Assembly (NCBI GenBank): GCA_031257075.1
Contig: JAIRPM010000062.1
Span: 1 to 10,331, forward strand
Reading direction: 5' to 3'
Length of the DNA stretch: 10,331 nucleotides
DNA from: Spirochaetaceae bacterium
GTDB lineage: Bacteria > Spirochaetota > Spirochaetia > Treponematales > Breznakiellaceae
Below the pieces are notes generated by a model. It was not told the DNA's origin, ran no database searches, and saw nothing but the letters and a program-made list of their open reading frames with translations. A program made the position numbers and the translations under genes. Shown piece by piece: positions 1-6,484 of this stretch (positions are counted from its first letter, which is position 1; each line of letters opens with the position of its first letter).

Positions 1-165
1 GGCGCGGCGCTTCACGAAGTAACGGCGCACAACATCCGCGAAACGCTATCCCGCCTAAAAAGCGAAATCCGCAATGACGAACTCGCCAAACTAGAAACGC
101 TGGGACACGATATGCGTAAAGAACTTGACGCGATTCAGAACCGTTACGCAAAACGAGCGCGGTAA
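1..165 (+). CDS. C-terminal fragment of an unknown helical protein (cut by window edge)
   Basis: Frame 1 is open from the first base to a TAA at 163-165, giving 54 residues of a protein that begins outside the window. The fragment is highly charged and helix-prone, with heptad-like spacing of Leu/Ile (for example ETLSRLKSEIRNDELAKLE) and a basic tail ending YAKRAR. This suggests a coiled-coil or nucleic-acid-binding C-terminus. I do not recognise the family. It does not resemble the N-terminus of IS1595 transposases, so it is probably a separate gene next to the transposase remnant. The transposase coding frame opens on a different frame before this stop, so the boundary may be the point where the IS inserted or was truncated. 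Confidence 0.5.
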   Translation, partial: GAALHEVTAHNIRETLSRLKSEIRNDELAKLETLGHDMRKELDAIQNRYAKRAR

Positions 166-400
166 ATTCGTTTCAATCCGAACAGGCGGCAATAAACTAC
201 TTCTACAAAACCAGATACAACGGTGTTCTGGCCTGTCCGCACTGCGGCTCAAAGGTTGACTTATACCGCACGGCGCGGCAAAAAGTGTGTATCTGCCATT
301 CCTGCGAAAACACGTTTTCGCCATTTGCCGACACCATATTCAGGAAATCTAAAACCGATATGAGGAAATGGTTTTACGCGATACACCTGATATCAACGAT

Positions 401-405
401 AAAAA
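401..405 (+). other. Frameshift site 1 in transposase (A5 run)
   Basis: Zero-frame reading gives ...LISTIK then a non-homologous continuation. Adding one A to the run restores STIKKGISGCQLQ, which matches the family. A slip of one Lys-AAA codon could do the same, but the classic A-AAA-AAG heptamer is absent. Confidence 0.7.
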
Positions 406-637
406 GGGCATTTCCGGCTGCCAGTTGCAGCGTGAACTTGGTGTAACGTATAAAACAGCGTGGCGGATGCTGAAACAAATCAGAGAAGCAATGGGAAACC
501 ATGATATGAAAGAAACATTTGAAGTTTTTGTTGAAATCGACGAGACCTACATCGGCGGGAAACCGAGAAAAGAAAACGGTAAATTCGATGAGAACGGCAA
601 CCCTGCGCTTTCCGAAAAGCCCAAGAACAAGCGGGGC

Positions 638-641
638 GGGG
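638..641 (+). other. Frameshift site 2 in transposase (G4 run)
   Basis: Removing one G from this run (or from the G4 at 633-636) joins KNKRGG to NEKAPVVGVKER, the expected family sequence between the two catalytic aspartates. Confidence 0.7.
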
Positions 642-1127
642 AACGAAAAAGCCCCGGTGGTCGGTGTGAAAGAACGAAGTTCAACGCAGGTATATGCCCA
701 GGTAATGCTTCCCGATGAGGAAGGAAAAAAACTAACTGGGAAACAACTGCTTTCAGTTTTGGACACGGTGTGCAAAGATGGGACAACGGTCGCCAGCGAC
801 GATTTTAGCGGATATAATATTCTTGATAAGAAAACGAAGAAAAATTATATCCACGTATCGGTGAATCATTCGGCAGGACAATACAGCGCTGGAAACGGGA
901 TTCATACAAACGGCATAGAAGGGTTTTGGAGTTTGGTGAAACGGGAATATGTCGGGACACACCACCATTACAGCGTAAAGTATATGCAGCATTATATTGA
1001 CGAGATGAGTTTCAGGCAGAACAACCGGAGCAATCCGGCCGTTTTTGATACTTTGCTGAGGCAAGCGGTGTTGAGGAAGGCAGCATGAACAAATTGAAAT
1101 AATTTATTATAGTATTAGAGAGGAAAT

Positions 1128-1514
1128 ATGAACCAACTTACAGAAAAAGAATGTGAGGAGATTTATTATAAGGCTCAACAACTTGAACGTCTTCAAGAAA
1201 TGGCGACTGTTTGTAAAAAAACAGATGGCTATGGAATAATAATTGAAGTATATTCAGAAGATCATGGTGTTTTAGGAGACAAAACGAATCCGGCTCATGC
1301 ACATTTAAAAACATCCTCCGGGGAATATTTAGGTAAATTTGCAATTACTTTACAACCTCCAAGAAATGCCGAGCATATCTTTGATTGTGACAAAAATCAA
1401 CCAATTCCTACAAAGTATAAAAATATCATCATCGAATGGGGGAAATCAAGAAACGAAGATGATATATTAGGCTGGTCTCTGTTAAAAACAGCATGGAGAA
1501 TTTTGCACCCATAA
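1128..1514 (+). CDS. Small DUF4160-like protein
   Basis: This 128-residue ORF starts at ATG 1128 behind a GAGG Shine-Dalgarno (around 1118-1121), 39 bases after the transposase remnant. It has no signal peptide or membrane segment. The middle reads GYGIIIEVYSEDH, then PAHAHLKTSSGEYLGKF, and near the C-terminus IIIEWGKSR and GWSLLKTAW. The order (strand-turn-strand with YxxDH, a P-x-H-x-H motif, then a W-containing helix) resembles DUF4160 proteins, which carry a PPHFHV motif and are often found beside DUF2442 partners in toxin-antitoxin-like pairs. No DUF2442 partner is visible here. The family call is inference from motif layout. The gene is AT-rich compared with the genes further right, which fits acquisition with the neighbouring mobile region. 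It could be a passenger of the IS or an independent orphan. Confidence 0.55.
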   Translation: MNQLTEKECEEIYYKAQQLERLQEMATVCKKTDGYGIIIEVYSEDHGVLGDKTNPAHAHLKTSSGEYLGKFAITLQPPRNAEHIFDCDKNQPIPTKYKNIIIEWGKSRNEDDILGWSLLKTAWRILHP

Positions 1515-1928
1515 TATATCAAAAAGCTTGGAATTTAGTTACACTGGACTATGCACCTTTTCAAAATCTTTGCTGTCCATTTTTATATTGTTTTAAGGTA
1601 TATTGGAGCAGTTTTTTATGGATAAGATGATCCCTGACGATCCAATCGCCATACACCTCTTGATTGCATTAAACCGTATAAATGACCATCTGGGCCCATA
1701 ACAAGTGCTAAGCAGGTTCTCGATTCAATCGAAGTTCCAATTGTGGAATTTGTCCAACTATTTGAATCATTTTCATTTTCAAGTTTCAAAATCCCATTGA
1801 GTGAATTTGTTCCTGCATAAAGGTGCCCATCTTGACCTAAACCCAGACATTTAACCGTATTATTCCTCATACCAAAAGGTGTCCAGGTTGAACCTACTAA
1901 TTTGTATATAGAGGGTACTGTTATATCT

Positions 1929-1930
1929 CC
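1929..1930 (-). other. Frameshift site in propeller gene (CC, probably CCC originally)
   Basis: Minus-strand reading gives ...SNQEI-stop. One added G on the coding strand gives SNQGDITVPSIYKL and continues the repeat pattern through blade 5 to the stop at 1616. Confidence 0.7.
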
Positions 1931-2556
1931 TGATTAGAACCACCCATATACATATTGTTTGTTGAGTCGTAACCAGGCATAGTAGCTGCCGCCAAAAAAT
2001 TTGTTGTTCCAGATATTTGAGACCAATTTCCATTGGATGTATTAAGTTTATGTATTCCTAAACTCGTTGTACCTCCCTGAATACTAAATGAGCAATACAT
2101 ATTATTACCGAGGACGCCAAAACAATATGGCCAATCAGTTGTTATATTTGTATTGGATACAACTAAATTGGATATTTTTCTAATCCCATTATTTTGTCCT
2201 GAAAGATATAATATATTATTTGGACCAAGACAAAATGTTTCACTATTGCCCGAACTACGTATACTAACTGGCCTCCCGGTAGTAGTATCAATATAATTGA
2301 TATTAGTTCCTGATACATATAAGATATTATCGCTACCTACACACATGGACGAAGTTCTCGTAGGAGTTGCAAGATTTAAGTTTCCTGGGCTAATAGCGTT
2401 ACTATTAGCTAGTACCCAATTTACATCATCATTAAGAGCATAGAATGCGCCAGAGCCTGAGACATAAAATTTATTATTTGATACTGACATACCAGCAGAG
2501 GATGTCGACAAGTTTGGGATATTAGTAGGAACCCATAGCAGATCCATGGTGTCATT

Positions 2557-2637
2557 CCAAATTTTTACGCCGTTATAATAGGCATTAACCTTTACCCCAT
2601 TATGATAGGGCCTTCTTATTTGTTGTCCGTTATAGTA
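2557..2637 (-). repeat. Triple YYNG peptide repeat in the propeller protein N-terminus
   Basis: Three successive units, YYNGQQIRRP, YHNGVKVNA and YYNGVKIWN, lie just after the predicted start. The repeat is at protein level and only partly visible in the DNA. Confidence 0.75.
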
Positions 2638-2738
2638 TAGTGACATAATATTTAGTTCTTTTAATATTTGGTATACGTGAAGGGATAATCCCGAAAAGTA
2701 AAAAGACTTGCTATTTTGAATGGAATCCAAAACACAGT

Positions 2739-3125
2739 TTGTATTATTCAGACAATCCCGAAAGCCCTGACCCAGATGCGGATACTATCAAAGCCCAGTT
2801 TATACCCTATGCGTCATCGTTTTATCTGCGGCTTCAGATAAATGGGAACGATTACTACATTGCAGGATGGACCACATCATACAACAGTTTGATAACTTTC
2901 CCGCCGTCTTCAAAGATTGCTCAAAACGGCATAGGCTGGGCGGAAAACAGAGATGTGCGCATAAAAAACGGCACCGCTTATATCCCGTTTACAGTCCGTT
3001 ATGATGGACAGTATAGAGATTTTGATGGCGCAAATAACGTGTCCGCAAAGGCAACATTAACCATCAGCGCCAATTCAAAAGAAGGCATCAGTTTTGTAAC
3101 AGATTCGATGCAAGAACAACTATGA
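2739..3125 (+). CDS. Hypothetical protein, probably 5'-truncated
   Basis: The 128-residue ORF would start at TTG 2739, but no Shine-Dalgarno precedes it. The same frame stays open back to 2649, reading into the start region of the divergent propeller gene, with no ATG. This suggests the C-terminal part of a longer gene whose 5' end was removed when the AT-rich island to the left was inserted or rearranged. The sequence is rich in Tyr, Asn and Ser with alternating hydrophobics (FYLRLQINGNDYYIAGW, AYIPFTVRYDG, AKATLTISA), typical of extracellular beta-sandwich domains. No signal peptide, Cys or catalytic motif is seen. I do not recognise the family. It ends with a TGA at 3123-3125 and is followed by a 146-base gap in which I see no gene. 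Confidence 0.5.
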   Translation: MYYSDNPESPDPDADTIKAQFIPYASSFYLRLQINGNDYYIAGWTTSYNSLITFPPSSKIAQNGIGWAENRDVRIKNGTAYIPFTVRYDGQYRDFDGANNVSAKATLTISANSKEGISFVTDSMQEQL

Positions 3126-3253
3126 TGGTGAACTGCCTCGGGAGGAGTAGAAGAAACCTTTGCTATATGATGTCAGAGACGAGAAAAACATGATAATGAG
3201 TAGCAAGGCCCCTGACGCGCCCGCGCCCACTGCCACAAAACGCCGATATTATC

Positions 3254-3259
3254 TATACT
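3254..3259 (+). promoter_or_regulatory. Possible -10 element before cyclase-like gene
   Basis: TATACT matches TATAAT at 5 of 6 positions, 12 bases before the ATG, with another candidate (TATTAT, 3247-3252) just upstream. No convincing -35 lies at 16-18 bases. Confidence 0.22.
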
Positions 3260-3271
3260 GAAAAAAATAAT

Positions 3272-4360
3272 ATGAAGAACACGGACACAATTTTCATACA
3301 GAAGCCTTTGAGCGCGAAACTTGCCGCGACGGCGCTCATCCTTTTGGCGTTTCCATTTGCCGTTCTCACTTTATACATAGCCTTTGCCAAAATACCGGTA
3401 GCGGGGCTGCCCGCTGTTATCGTTGTTTCCGAAGAGGATGTGAAAAAATTGATAGTTTTTGCTTTTATGCTCATAGTTGTCGATTTTATCCTGTTTTATG
3501 TGTTTTTTAACCGCATTTGTGAAAAACTTACCGCGCTTGCGCGGGCGCTGCGTGATTTGAACGAAGGGAACTATCCTGATGTTATTCCGGTAGAAAGCCC
3601 TGATGAAATCGGCGTATTGAGCGGCTGTGTCAACGAACTTTCGCAAAACCTTCACAACAGCGAAATACGGCGGATTTACAAATTGAACGCGCAAACGCCT
3701 GTGCCTGTCCGCCTGGACAAGGAACGCCGTGCCGCGTGCGCTATGTTTATTGAAATTGAAAACTGGGAAGGCAAATCTTACCTTGTTTCCGGCAAGCGCC
3801 TTATCGCGCTTTTGGCAAAATTTTACGCTATTGTCTCAAATTATGTCCGCAAAACCGAAGGCGTTATCGACAGCCATATGGACGCTCAAATTTTTGCCCT
3901 TTGGACTGATGGCGCTTTGAGCGGTGTTTCCCCAGGATGTGTTTACCACTGCCTGCGCTGCGCCCTGCTTATCCGCCATGCGGTTTATCAATACAACAAA
4001 TACCAGCCCAACAATGCTCTGCGGATAAAAATCAACATGGGGATATACTACGGTTCTATAACGGCAGGGCTGGTAAAAGTAAGCGGCGCTACCGAATTAA
4101 GTATTACCGGTGGAGCGCTTGACAGCGCCCGGAAAATCGCTGCCTGTGCCCATGAAAACAATTTTGATATTCTTATCAGCGAAAGCGCTTGCCGTGCCGC
4201 GGCGGAACGTATTGTAACGGAGGATATCGGTGTGGAAACGGATAAAATTGACGGGAAACTATACGCGCTGGTAAACATCAAAAATATAAACAGGTTAAAA
4301 CAACCGCACCCGCGCACGGCGGCGGAAGTGCGGAAAATTATGAACTGGAGAATGGTATGA
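3272..4360 (+). CDS. Membrane HAMP / class III nucleotide cyclase-like protein, degenerate active site
   Basis: The 362-residue protein has two membrane segments (about 13-41 and 58-80) joined by a very short external loop. A HAMP linker follows (about 80-132, with SPDEIGVLSGCVNEL matching the DEIGxL signature), then a class III adenylate/guanylate cyclase domain (about 150-345). Active family members convert ATP or GTP to the cyclic nucleotide using two metal-binding Asp. Here the first Asp is Glu (FIEIENW in place of F-x-D-I). The usual IGDA is HMDAQ, with the Asp shifted or lost. The later VIGDxVNxAAR stretch is ITGGALDSARK, with Asp to Gly, Asn to Asp and Arg to Lys. This protein may therefore be catalytically dead and act as a sensor or scaffold. 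The start ATG has only a weak ribosome site. The stop overlaps the hexokinase start (ATGA), so the two are probably co-transcribed and coupled. Confidence 0.82.
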   Translation: MKNTDTIFIQKPLSAKLAATALILLAFPFAVLTLYIAFAKIPVAGLPAVIVVSEEDVKKLIVFAFMLIVVDFILFYVFFNRICEKLTALARALRDLNEGNYPDVIPVESPDEIGVLSGCVNELSQNLHNSEIRRIYKLNAQTPVPVRLDKERRAACAMFIEIENWEGKSYLVSGKRLIALLAKFYAIVSNYVRKTEGVIDSHMDAQIFALWTDGALSGVSPGCVYHCLRCALLIRHAVYQYNKYQPNNALRIKINMGIYYGSITAGLVKVSGATELSITGGALDSARKIAACAHENNFDILISESACRAAAERIVTEDIGVETDKIDGKLYALVNIKNINRLKQPHPRTAAEVRKIMNWRMV

Positions 4361-5706
4361 AATTCAACAAAAATGAATTGGCGGATTTTGCCCGCTATTA
4401 TGGCTTTCATTTTGATATATGCGACAGTAAAACGCTTGTCAATGATTTTCTCATGGACGCGAAACGAGGGCTTGCCGGAAAATCTTCGTATATGCCGATG
4501 ATTCCCGCATACTTAAAGCCGCCGTCTTCCGTTCCGGCGGGGAAAAAAGTGCTGGCGCTTGATGCCGGCGGGACAAATCTCCGCGCCGCCTGTGTGCATT
4601 TTGACGGGGAAGGGAAGGCCGTTATCGAAGGGCTGGTCAAAGTTCCTATGCCCGGTTCCAAAGGCCGGCTCAATGCGGACGAATTTTACAACGCTATAGC
4701 CGGTGTCTGCGCCCCGCTCCTTGAGGCCCATCCCGGATTGAGCGGAATGGGCTTTTGTTTTTCTTACCCTATGGAAATTACCAAAGAAAGCGATGGTATT
4801 CCGCTTGCTTTTTCAAAGGAAATTGACGCGCCGGAAGTTACCGGGAAGCCGGTAGGGGCGGGGCTCAAGGCCGCGCTCAAGAGGCGCGGTGTTCCCACGC
4901 CTGACCACATTGTACTGCTTAACGACACGGTGGCGACCCTGCTTACCGGCGCGGCGCAAATTCCCGCGCTGCGCCCTTCAAAATTGGAAGCGGTTCCCGC
5001 AAAGTGCTGCCCGCCCGCGCCGGGCCCCGTTGTAGGGCTTATTTTAGGAACCGGTTTCAATATAGCTTACCCTGAAATTTGCATTCCAAAGTTAGGCGGG
5101 GTAGGGCAAACCCCGCAAATCATTGTTACCGAATCCGGTAATTTTCACTTCCGTTACCAGGGGCTTCTCGACAAACAATTTGACGCTCAAACTAAAAGCC
5201 CGGGCGCGTACACAGCGGAAAAAGCAATGGCCGGCGCTTATCTTGGTGGGCTTACTATGTGCGTGTTCAAAAAAGCGGTAGATGACGGGCTCCTTTCTTT
5301 CAGAAAGCAGGACGAATTTCTAGCGATGGAAAACCTCCAAACCCGCGACCTTAATGCATTCCTTCATGCGCCGCTTTCCGGCGAGGGGTTGGGCGCTCTT
5401 TTTGACGTGGACGAAACAGACGCGATAGCCGCCGCAGTGTATCTTGCCGGTATTATTACCGAACGGGCTGGGCTTCTCTGCGCGGCGCTCACCGCGGGAA
5501 CTGTCATAACAATGAACGCCGCGCACCCGCTTGCGCCGGTACGTATTGCTGTTGAAGGTACTACCTACCTTGTTTATCACTTCATACGTGAATCATTTGA
5601 AGCCCGTTTGCGTTCTATTTTGGCTTCCTATGATATTTATGATTATCTTGTAACGCCGGTAGACCAGGCCTCTCTTATAGGTGCTGCGGTTGCCGCTTTG
5701 GGGTAG
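4357..5706 (+). CDS. hxk: Hexokinase (glucokinase activity)
   Basis: The 449-residue cytoplasmic enzyme phosphorylates hexoses, chiefly glucose, with ATP, feeding glycolysis. It has the eukaryotic-type hexokinase fold in order. The phosphate-1 loop is LDAGGTNLRA (68-77) and the sugar-binding stretch is GFCFSYPMEITKESDG (132-147). LLNDTVATLL contains the catalytic base Asp190. The phosphate-2 loop is GLILGTG (227-233), followed by the glucose-contacting region VTESGNFHF and the adenosine-side motif IAVEGTTYL near the C-terminus. The length is normal for a single-domain hexokinase. A short Pro/Cys-containing insertion (about 202-224) sits between the catalytic Asp and the phosphate-2 loop. The start is well supported: GGAG at 4347-4350, six bases before ATG, and overlap with the upstream stop. 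Treponemes carry this hexokinase type, which supports the host assignment. A weak hairpin terminator follows. Confidence 0.93.
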   Translation: MKFNKNELADFARYYGFHFDICDSKTLVNDFLMDAKRGLAGKSSYMPMIPAYLKPPSSVPAGKKVLALDAGGTNLRAACVHFDGEGKAVIEGLVKVPMPGSKGRLNADEFYNAIAGVCAPLLEAHPGLSGMGFCFSYPMEITKESDGIPLAFSKEIDAPEVTGKPVGAGLKAALKRRGVPTPDHIVLLNDTVATLLTGAAQIPALRPSKLEAVPAKCCPPAPGPVVGLILGTGFNIAYPEICIPKLGGVGQTPQIIVTESGNFHFRYQGLLDKQFDAQTKSPGAYTAEKAMAGAYLGGLTMCVFKKAVDDGLLSFRKQDEFLAMENLQTRDLNAFLHAPLSGEGLGALFDVDETDAIAAAVYLAGIITERAGLLCAALTAGTVITMNAAHPLAPVRIAVEGTTYLVYHFIRESFEARLRSILASYDIYDYLVTPVDQASLIGAAVAALG

Positions 5707-5709
5707 GGG

Positions 5710-5732
5710 AGCGCCGCCTGCGCGGGGCTTTT
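5710..5732 (+). terminator. Weak intrinsic terminator after hexokinase
   Basis: AGCGCCGC (5710-5717) pairs with GCGGGGCT (5722-5729) around a 4-base loop with one internal G-G mismatch, followed by TTTT. It lies four bases after the hexokinase stop and just ahead of the next promoter. Confidence 0.4.
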
Positions 5733-5759
5733 GACGAAACGCCGTTAATTAGGTACGAT
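5731..5759 (+). promoter_or_regulatory. Sigma70-type promoter of fliW-csrA
   Basis: TTGACG (5731-5736) is separated by exactly 17 bases from TACGAT (5754-5759), matching consensus at 5/6 and 4/6. The predicted transcript would start near 5766, right at the fliW ribosome site, giving a very short leader. Confidence 0.5.
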
Positions 5760-5764
5760 AAAAA

Positions 5765-5771
5765 ACAAGGA
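5765..5771 (+). promoter_or_regulatory. Core CsrA-site motif overlapping the fliW ribosome binding site
   Basis: ACAAGGA matches the ACARGGA core of the CsrA consensus and overlaps the AAGGAG (5767-5772) that serves the TTG start at 5779. Shine-Dalgarno sites contain GGA by nature, so a chance match is possible. Confidence 0.35.
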
Positions 5772-5778
5772 GCCAATT

Positions 5779-6249
5779 TTGAAAGTAAATACCAAACCGT
5801 ATGGTGTCAAAGATGTTGATGAGCGTCAAAAAATAACAATACCGGCGGGTTTGTTCGGTTATGAACACCTCAAAGACTATGTTATGCTTGATGCTGAGCG
5901 CCAGCCTTTTTACTATCTGCAAAGCATAGATACTTCCGCGCTCTGTTTTATCCTTGTCAGCCCGTTCCTTTTCCGGCCTGATTATGAACTGAATGTAAGT
6001 GATGACGAACTGGCGGAAATCGGCCTGACCAATCAGAAAAACGCGCTGGTGTTTTCTATTGTTACCATACCCGCCGAAGGGAATATGACGGCAAATTTGC
6101 AAGGCCCTTTAATCATAAATCGGGATACCCGCTGCGGCAAACAAGTGATTTTGAGCGATTCGCGCTGGAAGGTAAAGCATAACATTATGGAAGAATTGGC
6201 AGCGCATTCGCCTGCGGGAAACGCCGTTTCTTCAAAGGACGGCGTATAA
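5779..6249 (+). CDS. fliW: Flagellar assembly factor FliW (CsrA antagonist)
   Basis: The 156-residue protein has the FliW signature: an early ITIPAGLFGYEHLKDYVML segment, central FILVSPFLFRPDYEL, VFSIVTIPA, and the strongly conserved LIINRDTRCGKQVIL near residue 113. FliW binds flagellin and, when free of it, binds CsrA and blocks its RNA binding, linking flagellin translation to filament assembly in the cytoplasm. The start is TTG at 5779, six bases behind AAGGAG; no ATG occurs until about residue 36, beyond conserved sequence. Its stop overlaps the csrA start by one base (TAATG), the standard fliW-csrA arrangement, and fits translational coupling and matched amounts of the two partners. Confidence 0.95.
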   Translation: MKVNTKPYGVKDVDERQKITIPAGLFGYEHLKDYVMLDAERQPFYYLQSIDTSALCFILVSPFLFRPDYELNVSDDELAEIGLTNQKNALVFSIVTIPAEGNMTANLQGPLIINRDTRCGKQVILSDSRWKVKHNIMEELAAHSPAGNAVSSKDGV

Positions 6250-6470
6250 TGCTCATACTCACGCGAAAACCGGATGAAAAAATCGTTATCGGCGATACTA
6301 TCGTAGTATCGGTAATTGATATACGCGGCGACCAGGTGCGCATTGGCGTAGACGCGCCAAAAACAGTAAAGGTTTACCGGCAGGAAGTCTATGACGCGAT
6401 AAAAGCCGAAAATAGAGCTGCCGCCGAGTCGAAAGCCGCTATACCCGATGTCAGGTTTCCGGCTTCATAG
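6249..6470 (+). CDS. csrA: Carbon storage regulator CsrA (translational regulator)
   Basis: The 73-residue CsrA/RsmA protein is complete. The RNA-contacting residues are present: Arg6 in the opening MLILTRKPDEKIVIG, and Arg44 in VYRQEVYDAI. The GDQVRIGVDAPKTVKVYR stretch forms the beta-strands of the dimer. The C-terminal tail (about 51-73, Ala/Glu-rich) is long, as in species that use FliW, where the extended C-terminus carries the FliW contact surface. CsrA binds GGA motifs near ribosome sites of target mRNAs, classically flagellin, and represses translation. An AAGGA (6235-6239) precedes the ATG by nine bases. The next gene follows after 14 bases, so it is probably in the same transcript. 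Confidence 0.96.
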   Translation: MLILTRKPDEKIVIGDTIVVSVIDIRGDQVRIGVDAPKTVKVYRQEVYDAIKAENRAAAESKAAIPDVRFPAS

Positions 6471-6484
6471 ACGGTAATTTTACT

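Larger units (their letters stand above)
165..1088 (+). pseudogene. IS1595/ISXO2-family transposase, two frameshifts, no start codon
   Basis: The reading frame must change twice to give one full-length transposase. Segment 1 (frame 3, about 165-404) carries the N-terminal zinc ribbon, with CPHC at 234-245 and CHSC at 294-305. Segment 2 (frame 2, about 401-640) carries the ISGCQLQRELGVTYKTAWRML helix-turn-helix-like stretch and the first catalytic Asp in EIDETYIGG (539-541). Segment 3 (frame 3, about 639-1088) carries the second Asp (DDFSGY, 798-803) and the HTNGIEGFWSLVKREY motif near 906. This is the layout of the Zn_Tnp_IS1595 plus DDE_Tnp_IS1595 domains. One A is missing from the A5 run at 401-405 and one G is extra in the G4 run at 638-641. 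No ATG, GTG or TTG lies in frame before the FQSEQ motif, after the TGA at 126-128. Terminal inverted repeats were not recognised. Probably a dead remnant. Confidence 0.88.
1616..2646 (-). pseudogene. YYNG-repeat / beta-propeller-like protein, one frameshift
   Basis: Two minus-strand ORFs (2646-1921 and a continuation ending at 1616) are one gene split by a one-base loss. Adding one C to the CC at 1929-1930 (plus strand) joins MGGSNQ to GDITVPSIYKLVGSTWTPFG and restores a protein of about 343 residues. The N-terminus has three short repeats, YYNGQQI, YHNGVKV and YYNGVKIW, a pattern I associate with phage tail or surface proteins. The rest has about seven blade-like repeats, each with a hydrophobic-x-x-G-x-[ND]-x-[LM]-Y-x-x-G core (for example GSDNILYVSG, GPNNILYLSG, GQDGHLYAG, GPDGHLYG) and often a closing [IV]-x-[KR]-L strand. 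That is consistent with a seven-bladed propeller. I chose ATG 2646 because the longer version needs a TTG start and adds sequence unlike the repeats. There is no signal peptide. Function unknown; binding or adhesion is inference. Confidence 0.65.

Noticed and set aside
398..410. Programmed -1 frameshifting in the transposase
   Set aside because: No classic slippery heptamer, a second frameshift of opposite sign follows, and the start codon is missing; IS1595 transposases normally use one ORF. Decay or error is simpler.
1..1088. Terminal inverted repeats and target-site duplication of the IS
   Set aside because: I looked on both sides of the transposase and found no convincing pair; the left end may be truncated.
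1618..1701. 27-codon plus-strand ORF antisense to the propeller gene end
   Set aside because: No conserved feature and fully opposite the repeat-containing gene.
2682..2692. GGGATAATCCC palindrome upstream of the propeller gene
   Set aside because: Only five base pairs per arm and not placed on a recognisable promoter; probably chance.
6293..6311. 8-bp inverted repeat inside csrA (CGATACTA-TCG-TAGTATCG)
   Set aside because: Lies in conserved coding sequence; a stem of this size is expected by chance about once in a window this long.
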